A stretch of 35,661 nt of DNA from an uncultured Mediterranea sp. GTDB taxonomy: Bacteria; Bacteroidota; Bacteroidia; Bacteroidales; Bacteroidaceae. Shown piece after piece: positions 8,536 to 18,319 of the stretch. The notes below the pieces were generated by a model that searched no databases, had not been told where the DNA came from, and saw nothing but the letters and a program-made list of their open reading frames with translations. Location: assembly GCA_945641355.1 (NCBI GenBank), contig CALZEQ010000034.1:1-35661 (forward strand). The letters are read 5' to 3'. Made by a program: the position numbers and the translations under genes. Within the stretch, counting starts at the first letter, position 1. Every line of letters begins with the position of its first letter.

Positions 8536-8747
8536 GGGGGTGGCAGGAATGGATTGTAGCCCTGCTGCTGGCCTACTGTACAGTCCGGATTCTGCTGGGT
8601 ATAGCGTCTTTTTGGAGACGGAGCAAGAAAAAAAAAGCATTTTGTTCGTCCTGTCCAACTCCCTGTGAACTAAAGGATTTGAACACGAACAGGTGCCGGA
8701 AGCCGGCCGAAGGGAAAAAAGAAAAGAAGAAAAAGTGCTGCGGATAG
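8532..8747 (+). CDS. FeoB-associated Cys-rich membrane protein
   Basis: This 71-residue protein starts at the ATGA that overlaps the feoB stop, so it is translationally coupled. It has one N-terminal membrane segment (IVALLLAYCTVRILLGIASFW), then a basic stretch and CSSCPTPC, a further single Cys and a terminal KKKKCCG. This matches the FeoB-associated Cys-rich family (PF12669) found directly after feoB in many anaerobes. Its role is not established; the cysteines could hold iron or a sensor cluster at the membrane. Its stop abuts the tRNA-Cys promoter. Confidence 0.88.
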   Translation: MRGWQEWIVALLLAYCTVRILLGIASFWRRSKKKKAFCSSCPTPCELKDLNTNRCRKPAEGKKEKKKKCCG

Positions 8748-8777
8748 TTGGTAATTCAAAAAATAGTACTACCTTTG
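8748..8777 (+). promoter_or_regulatory. tRNA-Cys promoter
   Basis: TTG at 8748-8750 and TACCTTTG at 8770-8777 are 19 bases apart. TACCTTTG is also found before tRNA-Lys. The -33 element begins at the base following the stop codon of the Cys-rich protein gene. Confidence 0.65.
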
Positions 8778-8820
8778 CATCCGCAATCGGGAAACAACCC
8801 ACCGATGCAAAACGATGAAT

Positions 8821-8891
8821 GGTACCTTGGATGAGTGGCTTAGTCAGCGGTCTGCAAAACCGCGTACGGCGGTTCGAATCCGCCAGGTACC
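8821..8891 (+). tRNA. tRNA-Cys (anticodon GCA)
   Basis: The acceptor GGTACCT (8821-8827) pairs with AGGTACC (8885-8891). The anticodon arm GCGGT/ACCGC encloses loop CTGCAAA, giving GCA. The T arm is GGCGG-TTCGAAT-CCGCC. The CCA end is not encoded. Confidence 0.95.
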
Positions 8892-8908
8892 TCCCGTCCT
8901 GTAAAACC

Positions 8909-8942
8909 TCGCCTGTGATTTCTTCACGGGCGATTTTCTTTT
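8909..8942 (+). terminator. Terminator after tRNA-Cys
   Basis: TCGCCTGTGA (8909-8918) pairs with TCACGGGCGA (8924-8933) with one G-T pair, and TTTTCTTTT follows. It overlaps the decayed end of the SusC remnant on the other strand. Confidence 0.75.
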
Positions 8943-9256
8943 ATCCCCCCAGGCCGTCCGAGGACTGGGTCAGCGTGACGTTGGCACTGGTACGGTTGTT
9001 TACCGTCTACATCGGTAATGGTACCGTTCGTTGTACCGGCCTGCACCACATTGGCTCCAATGATGGGGGTACCCCCTGCATCCGATACCGTACCCGTGAT
9101 CTGTTTTGCATTCTGCTGGGCAATCTCGATTGCCGGAGAAGCAGACGAAGAGAGAGGGAAAGCCATCCCCGACAACAACGTCAGACACACATACAAGGAT
9201 GCCCGTCGCAAGACTGTTCGACGCCCCACTCCATTTTGCATTTTGTTGAATCTCAT
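8924..9256 (-). pseudogene. SusC/RagA-type TonB-dependent receptor, N-terminal remnant
   Basis: From the ATG at 9256 the frame encodes a signal peptide-like start (MRFNKMQNGVGRR, then a hydrophobic stretch ending near SSSASPA). QITGTVSDAGGTPIIGANV and GTTNGTITDVDG follow; this is the opening of the carboxypeptidase-regulatory-like domain that begins nearly every SusC protein. Sequence similarity stops after about 85 residues and the frame runs out into the tRNA-Cys terminator. In a neighbouring frame SANVTLTQSSDGLGG is vaguely receptor-like, suggesting a frameshift before the truncation. Intact SusC proteins are around 1000 residues, so over 90% of the gene is missing. Confidence 0.75.
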
Positions 9257-9418
9257 AATGTAACAATTTATAAAGTTATAAAGGTACATTGGCCAACAGG
9301 ACGATAAAACGGTCTGCCAGCCCATGCTTTTCAAGATGTAAAATTACCCTTTCAGCAAATTGTTACAAAAGATTTTCAACTGTTTGATTGGCAAATAGAA
9401 GTGCAATATTCGGCTTTT

Positions 9419-10879
9419 TCAGCATCTTTTAAGAGGAGCGGTCTGAAGCAGCTTCATCCAGCGTCCACGAACCAATCGGATAAGGAAAATAGCTCCTCGG
9501 AAACAGAGTTCCACACACATGGCTATCCATACACCTTTCAATCCATAGCGAGGAGCCAAGAGGAAAGCCAATGAGAGACGGACAGCCCAGATACTGAAGA
9601 AGTTCATAAGACAGGGAACCAAGGTGTCGGTAGCTCCTACAAAGACTCCGTAGGCCACAATGGATGCGGCAAACATCGGCTCGGCATACGCCTCGATACG
9701 GAGAATCTCTACACCCAACTGACGAATTTCTTCCACTGGGGTCATCAGACCGATGATTTGCGGTGCCGCCACATACATCAGCCACCCCATCACACCCATG
9801 ACAAGCATTCCCATGCCTACGGTGATATAGGCGAAACTGCGGGTCAGGCGACGTCGCCCAGCCCCCATGCTCTGTCCTACCAGTGTGGTAGCGGCATCGG
9901 CTATACCGTAACCGGGCATGTAGCACAAGCTCTCCGCCGTGATGGAGAAGGAATTGGCTGCAATGGCAATGACACCCAGCGGCGCCACGATGACGGTGGT
10001 CATGATTTGCGCACCACAGATGACCAGATGCTCCAGTCCCATGGGCAGACCTATGCGTAAGGCATGATTCAACGTAACTGCCTGCGGACGGAAACTACCT
10101 CGGCTGCCCACTAAACGCAACTGTGACGAACGTGTCCAAAGATACCATATTAATACAGAGGAGGCTATACATTCAGCTGCTCCCGTACCCAACGCAGCCC
10201 CTACTACACCCCATCCGGCTCCGGGCACCGAAAGTGTAAGATTCCACAACTGGATGTCACGCGAAGGGAAAATGAAGAAAAAATTGAACACTACATCAAG
10301 CACGCACATTACCACTCCCAGCATACTGGGGATGTGCATATTACCGCTGCAACGCAACATGCCACCGGCCAGATAGCTCATCTGCAAAGCCGGCAGAAAG
10401 AGGGAAAAGAGCATAAAATAGAGTGATGCATTGGCCCGGATGGAGAGATCTGCTCCCAACCATACAGGAAGTTGTCCACTGATGAGCACACCAACCGATG
10501 CCAGCGAAAGACTAAAAAGGGTAATGGCGGTGAACGACTGGCGCAGCACATCCTTGGCTCCCTCGCAGTCGTTGGCACCAATCTTATGGGCCACCTGTAC
10601 GGAAAAGCCTGTGGCAGCCGCACCGCACAACCCGAAGAAGAGCCACATGGTGGTAGATACCAACCCGATGGATGCTGCCTCCTCTGCACCCAGACTACCT
10701 ACCATGGCGGCATCAATGTAGTGCATCACGATGGCAGAGAGTTGGGCTACGACAGCGGGCAGACTCAACCATACCGTCAGCTGCACCTGCTGCATCCATG
10801 TCATCGGCTTGCCGGTCCGTATCAGCGCCAGCAATACTTCGCTCTTTGTTCTGTGACTTTCCATTCGTGTGGCTGACAT
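9419..10879 (-). CDS. MATE-family multidrug efflux transporter
   Basis: This 486-residue polytopic membrane protein has typical MATE features: LSLPAVVAQLSAIVMHYIDAAMVGSLGAEEAASIG in helix 1-2, an internally duplicated two-bundle layout, and VGQSMGAGRRRLTRS in the second half mirroring KIGANDCEGAKDVLRQS in the first. It should export cationic compounds using a Na+ or H+ gradient; the substrate is unknown. Its start lies 8 bases after the stop of the tRNA methyltransferase gene, so the two form one minus-strand operon. There is no clear terminator after the stop at 9419. Confidence 0.92.
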   Translation of the reverse strand: MSATRMESHRTKSEVLLALIRTGKPMTWMQQVQLTVWLSLPAVVAQLSAIVMHYIDAAMVGSLGAEEAASIGLVSTTMWLFFGLCGAAATGFSVQVAHKIGANDCEGAKDVLRQSFTAITLFSLSLASVGVLISGQLPVWLGADLSIRANASLYFMLFSLFLPALQMSYLAGGMLRCSGNMHIPSMLGVVMCVLDVVFNFFFIFPSRDIQLWNLTLSVPGAGWGVVGAALGTGAAECIASSVLIWYLWTRSSQLRLVGSRGSFRPQAVTLNHALRIGLPMGLEHLVICGAQIMTTVIVAPLGVIAIAANSFSITAESLCYMPGYGIADAATTLVGQSMGAGRRRLTRSFAYITVGMGMLVMGVMGWLMYVAAPQIIGLMTPVEEIRQLGVEILRIEAYAEPMFAASIVAYGVFVGATDTLVPCLMNFFSIWAVRLSLAFLLAPRYGLKGVWIAMCVELCFRGAIFLIRLVRGRWMKLLQTAPLKRC

Positions 10880-10887
10880 CTGTTTGT

Positions 10888-11595
10888 TCAGAAACGGAGA
10901 TAAAAATCGCGGGTCAATGCCACATACTCCTCACTGTACTGTTGCATCCCGCACTCGATAAAAAGTTCGTCGGTACGACACACCTCCTCTTGCCGACCGA
11001 ACAGCATCAACAGACGCCGGCACGGCTTGCCGGGCTTGGTATAGACACGGGTCACATACAACGGATGGAAGTCATGCAGCCAAGCCGCCTGCTGCACCTC
11101 CTGTTCCACATCTGCCGGCACAATCAGACTGATCTTCCCATCAGAGGTCAGCAGGTGTGCCGCCCTGCGGAACAGCAAGTCGTAGTTCAATCCTCCGGCA
11201 TGACGCGCCAACGTACGTTGCCGGTCGGGCGACTTCATGTCATCCGTAAAATAGGGAGGATTGGAAACTATCAGGTCAAATGGAACCTCCGTCACAAACT
11301 CTCGGAAATCCTGACATTCCACAGTTATGCGGTCACTCCATGGAGAGGCGTCTACATTCTCTTGTGCCTGACGGGCAGCAGCAGCATCCACCTCAACCGC
11401 CACCAAGCAGACTGCATCGTTGCGCTGCGCTAACATCAATGCAATCAATCCGGTTCCTGTCCCTACATCCAGTATCCGGGCAGTACTATCCACCGGCGTC
11501 CACGCACCCAGCAACACGCCATCTGTACCAACCTTCATGGCACACTGAGCCTGCTCTATGGTAAATTTTTTGAATTGAAAAGAGGTGTTCGACAT
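10888..11595 (-). CDS. trmN6: tRNA1(Val) A37 N6-methyltransferase (TrmN6/YfiC-like)
   Basis: This 235-residue Rossmann-fold methyltransferase has SAM motif I ILDVGTGTGL (41-50), acidic residue VEVDA closing strand 2 (67-71), and catalytic NPPY at 112-115 in the form SNPPYF, the signature of N6-adenine methyltransferases. The opening FQFKKFTIEQAQCAMKVGTDGVLLGAW is characteristic of the YfiC/TrmN6 family, which methylates A37 of tRNA1-Val. It is the first gene of a two-gene operon with the MATE pump and is divergent from lon. A CAAAAATA box at 11619-11626 could be its -7 element, with no matching -33. Confidence 0.88.
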   Translation of the reverse strand: MSNTSFQFKKFTIEQAQCAMKVGTDGVLLGAWTPVDSTARILDVGTGTGLIALMLAQRNDAVCLVAVEVDAAAARQAQENVDASPWSDRITVECQDFREFVTEVPFDLIVSNPPYFTDDMKSPDRQRTLARHAGGLNYDLLFRRAAHLLTSDGKISLIVPADVEQEVQQAAWLHDFHPLYVTRVYTKPGKPCRRLLMLFGRQEEVCRTDELFIECGMQQYSEEYVALTRDFYLRF

Positions 11596-11713
11596 ATTAA
11601 ACTCATTTATTGCGGCTGCAAAAATAGAGAATTGAAAACCATTTCAGCCCATTTTGGCACTGTTTTTGCAAATTTTGATGTTGAATTAGCACTTATAATA
11701 CCAATAAATAGCT

Positions 11714-11721
11714 TAACTTTG
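11714..11721 (+). promoter_or_regulatory. Putative -7 box of lon
   Basis: TAACTTTG matches TAnnTTTG. Transcription would start near 11728, leaving about 44 bases before the ATG at 11772 but only about 11 before the in-frame ATG at 11739, which favours the later start. A short inverted repeat (ATTGG/CCAAT, 11734-11747) follows. No heat-shock operator was recognised. Confidence 0.45.
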
Positions 11722-11771
11722 CAGCACTTTTTATTGGAATGCCAATAGGACATGAACGAAAAAGAAGAAAA

Positions 11772-14252
11772 ATGAAGAAAAGAAGTTACTTAAGTAGTGT
11801 TGAAGACAGAAGCGGAAATGCATTTTCCGTAATCGCTGATTTTGAGGGGAATGAAGAGCAACTGATGAACGTCAAGATTGATGAAATCCTACCGATATTG
11901 CCACTACGGAACATGGTTCTGTTTCCAGGAGTGTTCATGCCGGTTTCCATCGGCAGAAAATCTTCCCTACGATTGATTCGTGAGGCTGAAAGAAGAAATT
12001 CGTATATAGGCATCTTCTGCCAGAAGGCTGCCGAAACGGAAGATCCGCTAATGGACGACCTGCACACCATCGGCACGGTGGCCAAGATAGTACGGGTGCT
12101 GGAAATGCCCGACCAGACGACTACCGTCATCCTGCAAAGTTTCAAACGGGTTACCCTGGAAGAGGTGGTGGAGAACCGCCCTTTCCTGAAAGGCCGCGTC
12201 AAACCGGAAGAGGATGAGTTCCCTGCCAAGAACGACAAGGAGTTCAATGCACTGGTAGAAGCCGTGAAGGATCTCGCCGTGAGGTATATACACTCTTCGG
12301 ACACATTCCCACAGGAGTCGGCCTTCGCTATCAAGAACATCACGAACCCGATGTTCATGGTAGATTTTATCTGCACCAACCTGCCCATCAAAAAAGATGA
12401 AAAGATAGAACTGCTCTCCGTAGGCTCACTGCGGAACCGTACCTACCGCCTACTGGAAATCTTGAACCGGGAGGTACAACTGGCAGAAATCAAAGAGTCC
12501 ATCCAAATGCGGGCGCGTGAAGACATCGACCAGCAACAGCGTGAATACTTCCTGCAACAACAGATAAAGACCATCCAGGACGAGCTGGGCGGAAACGGAC
12601 AGGAACAGGAGGTGGAAGAGATGCGCCGAAAGGCTGAAACCATCCACTGGAGTCCGGAGGTGAAGGCCACTTTCCTGAAGGAAGTGGACAAGCTGGAACG
12701 GATGCACCAACAATCGCCCGACTACAGCGTACAACTGAACTACCTGCAGACCATGCTAAGCCTGCCGTGGGGTGTGTACACTACAGACAACCTGAATCTG
12801 AACAACGCGGAGAAGACGCTGAACAAGGACCACTACGGACTGGATAAGGTGAAGGAACGCATTCTGGAACATCTGGCCGTACTGAAACTGAAAGGCGACA
12901 TGAAGTCGCCCATCATTTGCCTCTATGGCCCTCCGGGTGTGGGAAAGACCTCATTGGGCCGTTCCATCGCCTCTTCGCTGAAACGGAAATACATCCGCAT
13001 GTCACTGGGTGGCGTGCATGACGAAGCTGAGATACGCGGACACCGCCGCACCTACATCGGTGCCATGCCCGGACATATCATCAAAGGACTGATAAAGGCG
13101 GGATCATCCAATCCCGTATTCATCCTCGACGAGATAGACAAATTGGGAATGGATCGTCAGGGAGACCCCTCATCGGCCCTGCTTGAAGTACTGGATCCGG
13201 AGCAGAACACCACGTTCCACGACAACTATCTGGATGTAGACTATGACCTTTCGAAAGTGATGTTCATCGCTACGGCCAACAATCTGAACTCCATCCCCGC
13301 TCCGTTGCTGGACCGTATGGAGCTGATAGAAGTGAATGGCTACATCACTGAGGAGAAGATTGAGATAGGCCGCCGCCACTTGGTTCCCAAACAATTGGAA
13401 GCCAACGGGATGAAGAAGAACGACATCAAATTCCCAAAAACAACGCTGGAGACTATCATCGAAGACTATACCCGGGAAAGCGGTGTACGCGAACTGGAAA
13501 AGAAAATAGGAAAAGTGATGCGAAAAGCAGCATTGCAATATGCCAAGGACGGTTACCTGCTGCGTTCGGAGATAAAACCTGCCGACCTGAAGGAGTATCT
13601 GGGTATCCCACCCTTCTCACGCGACCACTATCAGGGCAACGGATATGCAGGCGTGGTGACCGGATTGGCCTGGACCGCTGTAGGCGGCGAGATTCTCTTT
13701 GTGGAGAGCAGCCTGAGCCGCGGCAAAGGCGGACGGCTGACCCTGACCGGAAACCTGGGTGACGTGATGAAGGAATCGGCCATGCTGGCACTGGAGTATG
13801 TCAAGGCTCATGCCTCGCTGCTGGAACTGGACACCGACATCTTTGACAACTGGAACGTCCATATCCATGTACCTGAAGGTGCCATCCCGAAAGACGGCCC
13901 GTCAGCAGGCATCACCATGGCCACTTCGCTGGCATCGGCACTGACGCAACGCAAAGTGAAGGCAAACCTGGCCATGACGGGCGAAATCACCCTGCGTGGC
14001 AAAGTGCTGCCGGTAGGAGGCATCAAGGAGAAGATTCTGGCTGCCAAGCGGGCCGGTATCAAAGAGATCATCTTGAGCGACGAGAACCGAAAGAACATCG
14101 AGGAGATTCAGGAAATCTACTTGAAGGGACTCACTTTCCACTATGTAAAGGAGGTAAAGGAAGTGTTCGACCTGGCCCTGCTGGACGAAAAGGTGGAGGA
14201 TGCCATCGACTTTTCTCTCCCTGTTTCCAAACAGGAAGAACCGAAAGCGTAA
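11772..14252 (+). CDS. lon: ATP-dependent protease Lon
   Basis: This is an 826-residue Lon protease. The N-terminal substrate-binding domain starts at [19 protein letters not shown] coiled segment ([21 protein letters not shown]) leads to the AAA+ module with Walker [10 protein letters not shown], Walker [10 protein letters not shown] and the sensor region [12 protein letters not shown]. The C-terminal domain has the Ser-Lys dyad: Ser711 in [12 protein letters not shown] and Lys754 in GGIKEK. It degrades misfolded and regulatory proteins in the cytosol. An in-frame ATG at 11739 would add 11 residues (MPIGHERKRRK), but lies very close to the predicted transcription start. If the GNAT locus is a toxin-antitoxin system, Lon is a plausible protease for its antitoxin. 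Confidence 0.96.
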   Translation: MKKRSYLSSVEDRSGNAFSVIADFEGNEEQLMNVKIDEILPILPLRNMVLFPGVFMPVSIGRKSSLRLIREAERRNSYIGIFCQKAAETEDPLMDDLHTIGTVAKIVRVLEMPDQTTTVILQSFKRVTLEEVVENRPFLKGRVKPEEDEFPAKNDKEFNALVEAVKDLAVRYIHSSDTFPQESAFAIKNITNPMFMVDFICTNLPIKKDEKIELLSVGSLRNRTYRLLEILNREVQLAEIKESIQMRAREDIDQQQREYFLQQQIKTIQDELGGNGQEQEVEEMRRKAETIHWSPEVKATFLKEVDKLERMHQQSPDYSVQLNYLQTMLSLPWGVYTTDNLNLNNAEKTLNKDHYGLDKVKERILEHLAVLKLKGDMKSPIICLYGPPGVGKTSLGRSIASSLKRKYIRMSLGGVHDEAEIRGHRRTYIGAMPGHIIKGLIKAGSSNPVFILDEIDKLGMDRQGDPSSALLEVLDPEQNTTFHDNYLDVDYDLSKVMFIATANNLNSIPAPLLDRMELIEVNGYITEEKIEIGRRHLVPKQLEANGMKKNDIKFPKTTLETIIEDYTRESGVRELEKKIGKVMRKAALQYAKDGYLLRSEIKPADLKEYLGIPPFSRDHYQGNGYAGVVTGLAWTAVGGEILFVESSLSRGKGGRLTLTGNLGDVMKESAMLALEYVKAHASLLELDTDIFDNWNVHIHVPEGAIPKDGPSAGITMATSLASALTQRKVKANLAMTGEITLRGKVLPVGGIKEKILAAKRAGIKEIILSDENRKNIEEIQEIYLKGLTFHYVKEVKEVFDLALLDEKVEDAIDFSLPVSKQEEPKA

Positions 14253-14304
14253 GCAAGTAACCCCCACTTCCCCTAACGGACTAACCTGATTGAAAGGAAC
14301 AGAA

Positions 14305-15435
14305 ATGACATTTGAATTACAATATACAGACAGCAAGACCCAGGCACGTGCCGGCTTGATAACGACCGACCACGGCCGGATAGAGACCCCTATCTTCATG
14401 CCGGTAGGTACGCTGGGCACAGTGAAAGGTGTGCACCTGCGGGAGTTGAACGACGACATCAAAGCCCAGATTATCTTAGGAAACACCTATCACCTCTATC
14501 TGCGTCCGGGACTGGAAGTCATCGAACGGGCGGGCGGACTGCACAAGTTCAACGGCTTCGAACGCCCTATGCTGACCGACAGCGGCGGTTTTCAAGTATT
14601 CTCGCTCGCCGGTATCCGTAAGCTGCGTGAAGAAGGAGCCGAGTTCAGGTCGCACATCGACGGCAGCAAACACATCTTTACGCCGGAAAAGGTGATGGAC
14701 ATCGAACGCACCATCGGAGCCGATATCATGATGGCTTTTGACGAATGTCCTCCCGGAGATTCGGACTATGAATATGCCAAGAAATCGATGGGACTGACTC
14801 ACCGCTGGCTGGACCGCTGCATCAAGCGGTTCAACGAGACCGAACCGAAGTACGGCTATCAGCAATCACTCTTCCCTATCGTACAGGGCTGCGTATACCG
14901 TGACCTGCGCATCCAGTCGGCCGAGTATATCGCTTCCAAGGAGGCGGACGGCAATGCCATAGGCGGACTGGCCGTAGGCGAGCCTGTAGAGAAGATGTAC
15001 GAGATGATTGAACTGGTCAACGGCATCCTGCCCAAAGACAAGCCACGCTACCTGATGGGAGTGGGCACACCGGTCAATATACTGGAAGGTATCGAACGTG
15101 GAGTGGATATGTTTGACTGCGTCATGCCTACCCGCAACGGTCGCAACGGTATGTTGTTTACTAAAGAGGGCATCATCAACATGCGCAACAAGAAATGGGA
15201 GATGGACTACTCCCCCATCGAAGCAGACGGCGCGTCGTACGTCGACACCCTCTACTCGAAGGCCTATTTGCGCCACCTCTTCCATGCGCAAGAGCTGCTT
15301 GCCTTGCAAATTGCTTCCATCCACAACCTGGCCTTCTACCTCTGGCTGGTCGGCGAAGCCCGCAAACACATCATTGCCGGCGACTTTGCTACCTGGAAAC
15401 CGATGATGGTCAAACGTCTATCCACACGCCTATGA
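14305..15435 (+). CDS. tgt: tRNA-guanine transglycosylase, without canonical Zn cysteines
   Basis: This 376-residue TIM-barrel enzyme exchanges G34 of GUN-anticodon tRNAs for a queuosine precursor or queuine. Catalytic segments are present: DSGGFQVFSL with the general-base Asp, GGLAVGEP, and DMFDCVMPTRNGRNG with the nucleophile Asp. At the usual CxCxxC zinc site the aligned residues (in ADGASYVDTLYSKAYL) are Gly, Ser and Asp, while the histidine of IHNL is retained. I chose the ATG at 14305, preceded by AAAGGA, over a TTG at 14290. The stop overlaps the start of the LptF/G gene (ATGA), indicating coupling. Confidence 0.93.
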   Translation: MTFELQYTDSKTQARAGLITTDHGRIETPIFMPVGTLGTVKGVHLRELNDDIKAQIILGNTYHLYLRPGLEVIERAGGLHKFNGFERPMLTDSGGFQVFSLAGIRKLREEGAEFRSHIDGSKHIFTPEKVMDIERTIGADIMMAFDECPPGDSDYEYAKKSMGLTHRWLDRCIKRFNETEPKYGYQQSLFPIVQGCVYRDLRIQSAEYIASKEADGNAIGGLAVGEPVEKMYEMIELVNGILPKDKPRYLMGVGTPVNILEGIERGVDMFDCVMPTRNGRNGMLFTKEGIINMRNKKWEMDYSPIEADGASYVDTLYSKAYLRHLFHAQELLALQIASIHNLAFYLWLVGEARKHIIAGDFATWKPMMVKRLSTRL

Positions 15436-16592
15436 AAAAGATCAGCTGGAACATAGGATGGAGAAAATGGAGAATCGCCGCTGCCGGACAGAAGTTGCCG
15501 GGAGGCAAGTTCCTGCGCAGGCTGGACTGGTACATCATCAAGAAGTTTTTGGGTACCTACGTCTTTGCCATCGCCCTGATTATCTCCATCGCAGTGGTAT
15601 TCGACTTCAACGAGAAGATGGACCGTTTCAGTTCGCACGAAGCGCCTTGGAAAGCCATCGTCTTTGACTACTACATGAACTTCATCCCCTACTTTGCCAA
15701 CCTGTTCAGCCCGTTGTTTGTCTTCATTGCGGTGATTTTCTTCACCTCCAAGCTGGCAGAGAATTCAGAAATCATCGCCATGTTCTCCACCGGCATGAGC
15801 TTCAAGCGGATGTTGCGTCCCTATATGGTATCAGCCGCCATCATTGCGGCAGTTACTTTTGGCCTGGGCTCGTATGTCATTCCGCGTGGCAGCGTGACGC
15901 GCATCAACTTTGAGGACAAGTACTACAAGCCGCGAAAGACCAGTACCGCCCGCAACATCCAGTTGGAGGTGGACTCTGGAGTAATCGCCTACATCGAGCG
16001 ATTCGAAGATTACAGCAAGACCGGCTATCGCTTTTCACTCGACAAGTTCAAGGAGAAACAGCTGGTATCGCATCTGACGGCCCGTTCCATCGTATATGAC
16101 ACCACGTCCACACACCGCTGGACCATCCGCGACTATATGATCCGCGAGATGGATGGTATGAAAGAACACATCACCAAGGGCGACCGCATCGACACGACCC
16201 TCTTCATGGAGCCGGCCGATTTCCTGATTATGAAGAACCAGCAGGAGATGCTGACCAGTCCCGAACTGGGCACCTACATCGACCGTCAGCGTCAGCGTGG
16301 CTTTGCCAACATCAAGGAATTCGAGATAGAGTACCACAAACGCATTGCCATGTCGTTTGCCTCGTTTATCCTGACCTTGATCGGTGTCTCACTCTCCTCC
16401 CGAAAGACCAAGGGCGGTATGGGTCTCCATCTGGGTGTGGGATTGGCATTGAGTTTCTCCTACATCCTGTTCCAGACCATTGCATCCACATTTGCCGTCA
16501 ACGGCAACGTGCCACCGGTCATCGCCGTCTGGATACCGAACATTCTCTATGCATTCATCGCTTTCTACCTCTATAAGAAAGCACCTAAATAA
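15432..16592 (+). CDS. LptF/LptG (YjgP/YjgQ) family permease
   Basis: This 386-residue protein has membrane segments near residues 40-60, 85-110 and 125-150, a long periplasmic beta-rich domain (about 155-300), then three C-terminal helices (IAMSFASFILTLIGVSLSS to IPNILYAFIAFYLYKK). DWYIIKKFLGTY and SPLFVFIAVIFFTSKLAENSEIIAM are typical of LptF/G, the transmembrane partners of LptB that pull LPS out of the inner membrane. The chosen ATG at 15432 sits inside the tgt stop (ATGA). Subunit type F versus G cannot be decided by eye. Confidence 0.9.
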   Translation: MKKISWNIGWRKWRIAAAGQKLPGGKFLRRLDWYIIKKFLGTYVFAIALIISIAVVFDFNEKMDRFSSHEAPWKAIVFDYYMNFIPYFANLFSPLFVFIAVIFFTSKLAENSEIIAMFSTGMSFKRMLRPYMVSAAIIAAVTFGLGSYVIPRGSVTRINFEDKYYKPRKTSTARNIQLEVDSGVIAYIERFEDYSKTGYRFSLDKFKEKQLVSHLTARSIVYDTTSTHRWTIRDYMIREMDGMKEHITKGDRIDTTLFMEPADFLIMKNQQEMLTSPELGTYIDRQRQRGFANIKEFEIEYHKRIAMSFASFILTLIGVSLSSRKTKGGMGLHLGVGLALSFSYILFQTIASTFAVNGNVPPVIAVWIPNILYAFIAFYLYKKAPK

Positions 16593-16610
16593 ACTTTCTG
16601 AACAGACACT

Positions 16611-18272
16611 ATGTTTGCTATCAAGATACAACGAAGCGTAGGAGCGTTGTTGCTGCTGTTCTCGCTGACAGTTGGCGCACAAGAGGTGAACGAACTGGTC
16701 CCCCCGTTCGATTTTCCCATCGTCTTTTCGGGGAATTTCGGTGAAATACGCGCGAACCACTTCCATGGCGGACTGGACTTCAAGACAGGGGGCAGCATCG
16801 GCAAGCAGGTACGCGCCCTGGCCGACGGGTACATTTCACGCATTCGGGTGACCCACGGTTCAGGCTACGTACTCGACGTCACCTACCACAACGGCTATCA
16901 CACCATTAACCGGCATCTGAGTGCCTTCATTGGAGCGATTGCCGAACGGGTAGAAGCACTGCAATACGAACAAGAGAGTTGGGAAGTAGAGATTGTTCCC
17001 GAACCCGACGAATATCCGGTAAAGGCTGGTGAGGTAATCGCCTTGAGCGGCAACACCGGTTACTCCTTCGGTCCCCATCTGCACTTGGATATGCTGGAAG
17101 TGAGCAGTGGCGACTACATCGACCCTCTTCCGTTTTTCCGGAGCAGGGTCAATGACCACACCCCACCAAGAGCCGAAGGGCTGATGTTTTTCCCCCAACC
17201 GGGGAAAGGATGGGTCGACGGAAAGACTACAGCCGTCACTTCACCTGCCCATCCGCAACGTCCCATTCCGGCCTGGGGAGTGATAGGCATTGGAGTGCGG
17301 GCTCACGACTTCATGGACGGTGTAGGCAATAGATATGGTGTACACACCGTCGTGCTGGAAGTCGATGGTACGGAAGTGTTCCGCAGCGTTGTCGACCGTT
17401 TCTCGGAGGAGGAGAACCGCTACATCAACTCCTGGACGCAAGGCGAATTCATGAAATCGTTCATCGAGCCGGGCAACCGGTTGCGGATGCTGCACGACGG
17501 CAACGGGCAGCGAGGACTCCTCACCATTGACGAGGAGCGCCTCTACCATTGTGTCTATACCCTGCGCGACGCTTTGGGCAATACGACCCGTCTCCAGTTC
17601 GACCTGCAGGGACGGCAAACGGAGATTCCTCCACTTCCCGACCCAGACAAATACAACTTCCGGTGGGATAAAGTGAACTATCTGCAAGAGCCCGGTCTGG
17701 AACTGATTGTACCGAAGGGCCGGCTGTACGACGACGTCAGGCTGGCGTATGCTGTCCGTGCCGACAGCGGCGACATAGCCTTCACCTACCAACTCAGCAA
17801 GACACGCATTCCCCTGCACGATCCGTGCGAACTACGCATCGGACTGCGCCATACGCCCTTGGCCGACTCCACCAAGTACTACATTGCCGAGGTAACGTCG
17901 CGGGGAGGCAGGCTGTATCAGGGAGGCACCTACGAGGCAGGATTCATGAAGGGACGCATCCGGCAGTTGGGCACCTTCACCGTGGCAGTGGACACCGTGG
18001 CACCAACCCTTACCCCTGTCCAGCCCAACCAATGGGGACGTACGGGGCGCATCGTGCTGAGGGCCAGAGATAAGGAGAGCGGGATTGCACGCTATCGAGG
18101 TACTATAGACGGACGATATGCGCTCTTCGGAAAGCCCAACTCCATCAGCGGAGACCTGGTGTGCGTACTCGACTCACGGCACGTAGAGAAGGGGAAAAAA
18201 CATCTGGTTGAGGTCACCGTAGAAGACGCTTGCGGCAACCGGACCACCGGGAGGTACGCCCTCTTCTGGTAG
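16611..18272 (+). CDS. Exported M23 (LytM-type) metallopeptidase
   Basis: This 553-residue protein has a signal peptide (cleavage near VGAQ, residue 24). An intact M23 zinc site follows: His52 and Asp56 in FHGGLDFKT, and His156/His158 in GPHLHLD. The beta-hairpin core (ADGYISRIRVTHGSGYVLDVTYHNGYHTINRHL) is clear. M23 enzymes cut peptide cross-links in peptidoglycan. The remaining 370 residues are beta-rich, with VDTVAPTLTPVQPNQ and RARDKESGIARYRGTIDG resembling Ig-like repeats, possibly for anchoring or partner binding. It starts 18 bases after the LptF/G gene, in the same plus-strand cluster. Confidence 0.9.
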   Translation: MFAIKIQRSVGALLLLFSLTVGAQEVNELVPPFDFPIVFSGNFGEIRANHFHGGLDFKTGGSIGKQVRALADGYISRIRVTHGSGYVLDVTYHNGYHTINRHLSAFIGAIAERVEALQYEQESWEVEIVPEPDEYPVKAGEVIALSGNTGYSFGPHLHLDMLEVSSGDYIDPLPFFRSRVNDHTPPRAEGLMFFPQPGKGWVDGKTTAVTSPAHPQRPIPAWGVIGIGVRAHDFMDGVGNRYGVHTVVLEVDGTEVFRSVVDRFSEEENRYINSWTQGEFMKSFIEPGNRLRMLHDGNGQRGLLTIDEERLYHCVYTLRDALGNTTRLQFDLQGRQTEIPPLPDPDKYNFRWDKVNYLQEPGLELIVPKGRLYDDVRLAYAVRADSGDIAFTYQLSKTRIPLHDPCELRIGLRHTPLADSTKYYIAEVTSRGGRLYQGGTYEAGFMKGRIRQLGTFTVAVDTVAPTLTPVQPNQWGRTGRIVLRARDKESGIARYRGTIDGRYALFGKPNSISGDLVCVLDSRHVEKGKKHLVEVTVEDACGNRTTGRYALFW

Positions 18273-18319
18273 TCAACCGTCAGACAAATACTATTCAATT
18301 ACTATAATACTTATTACGT

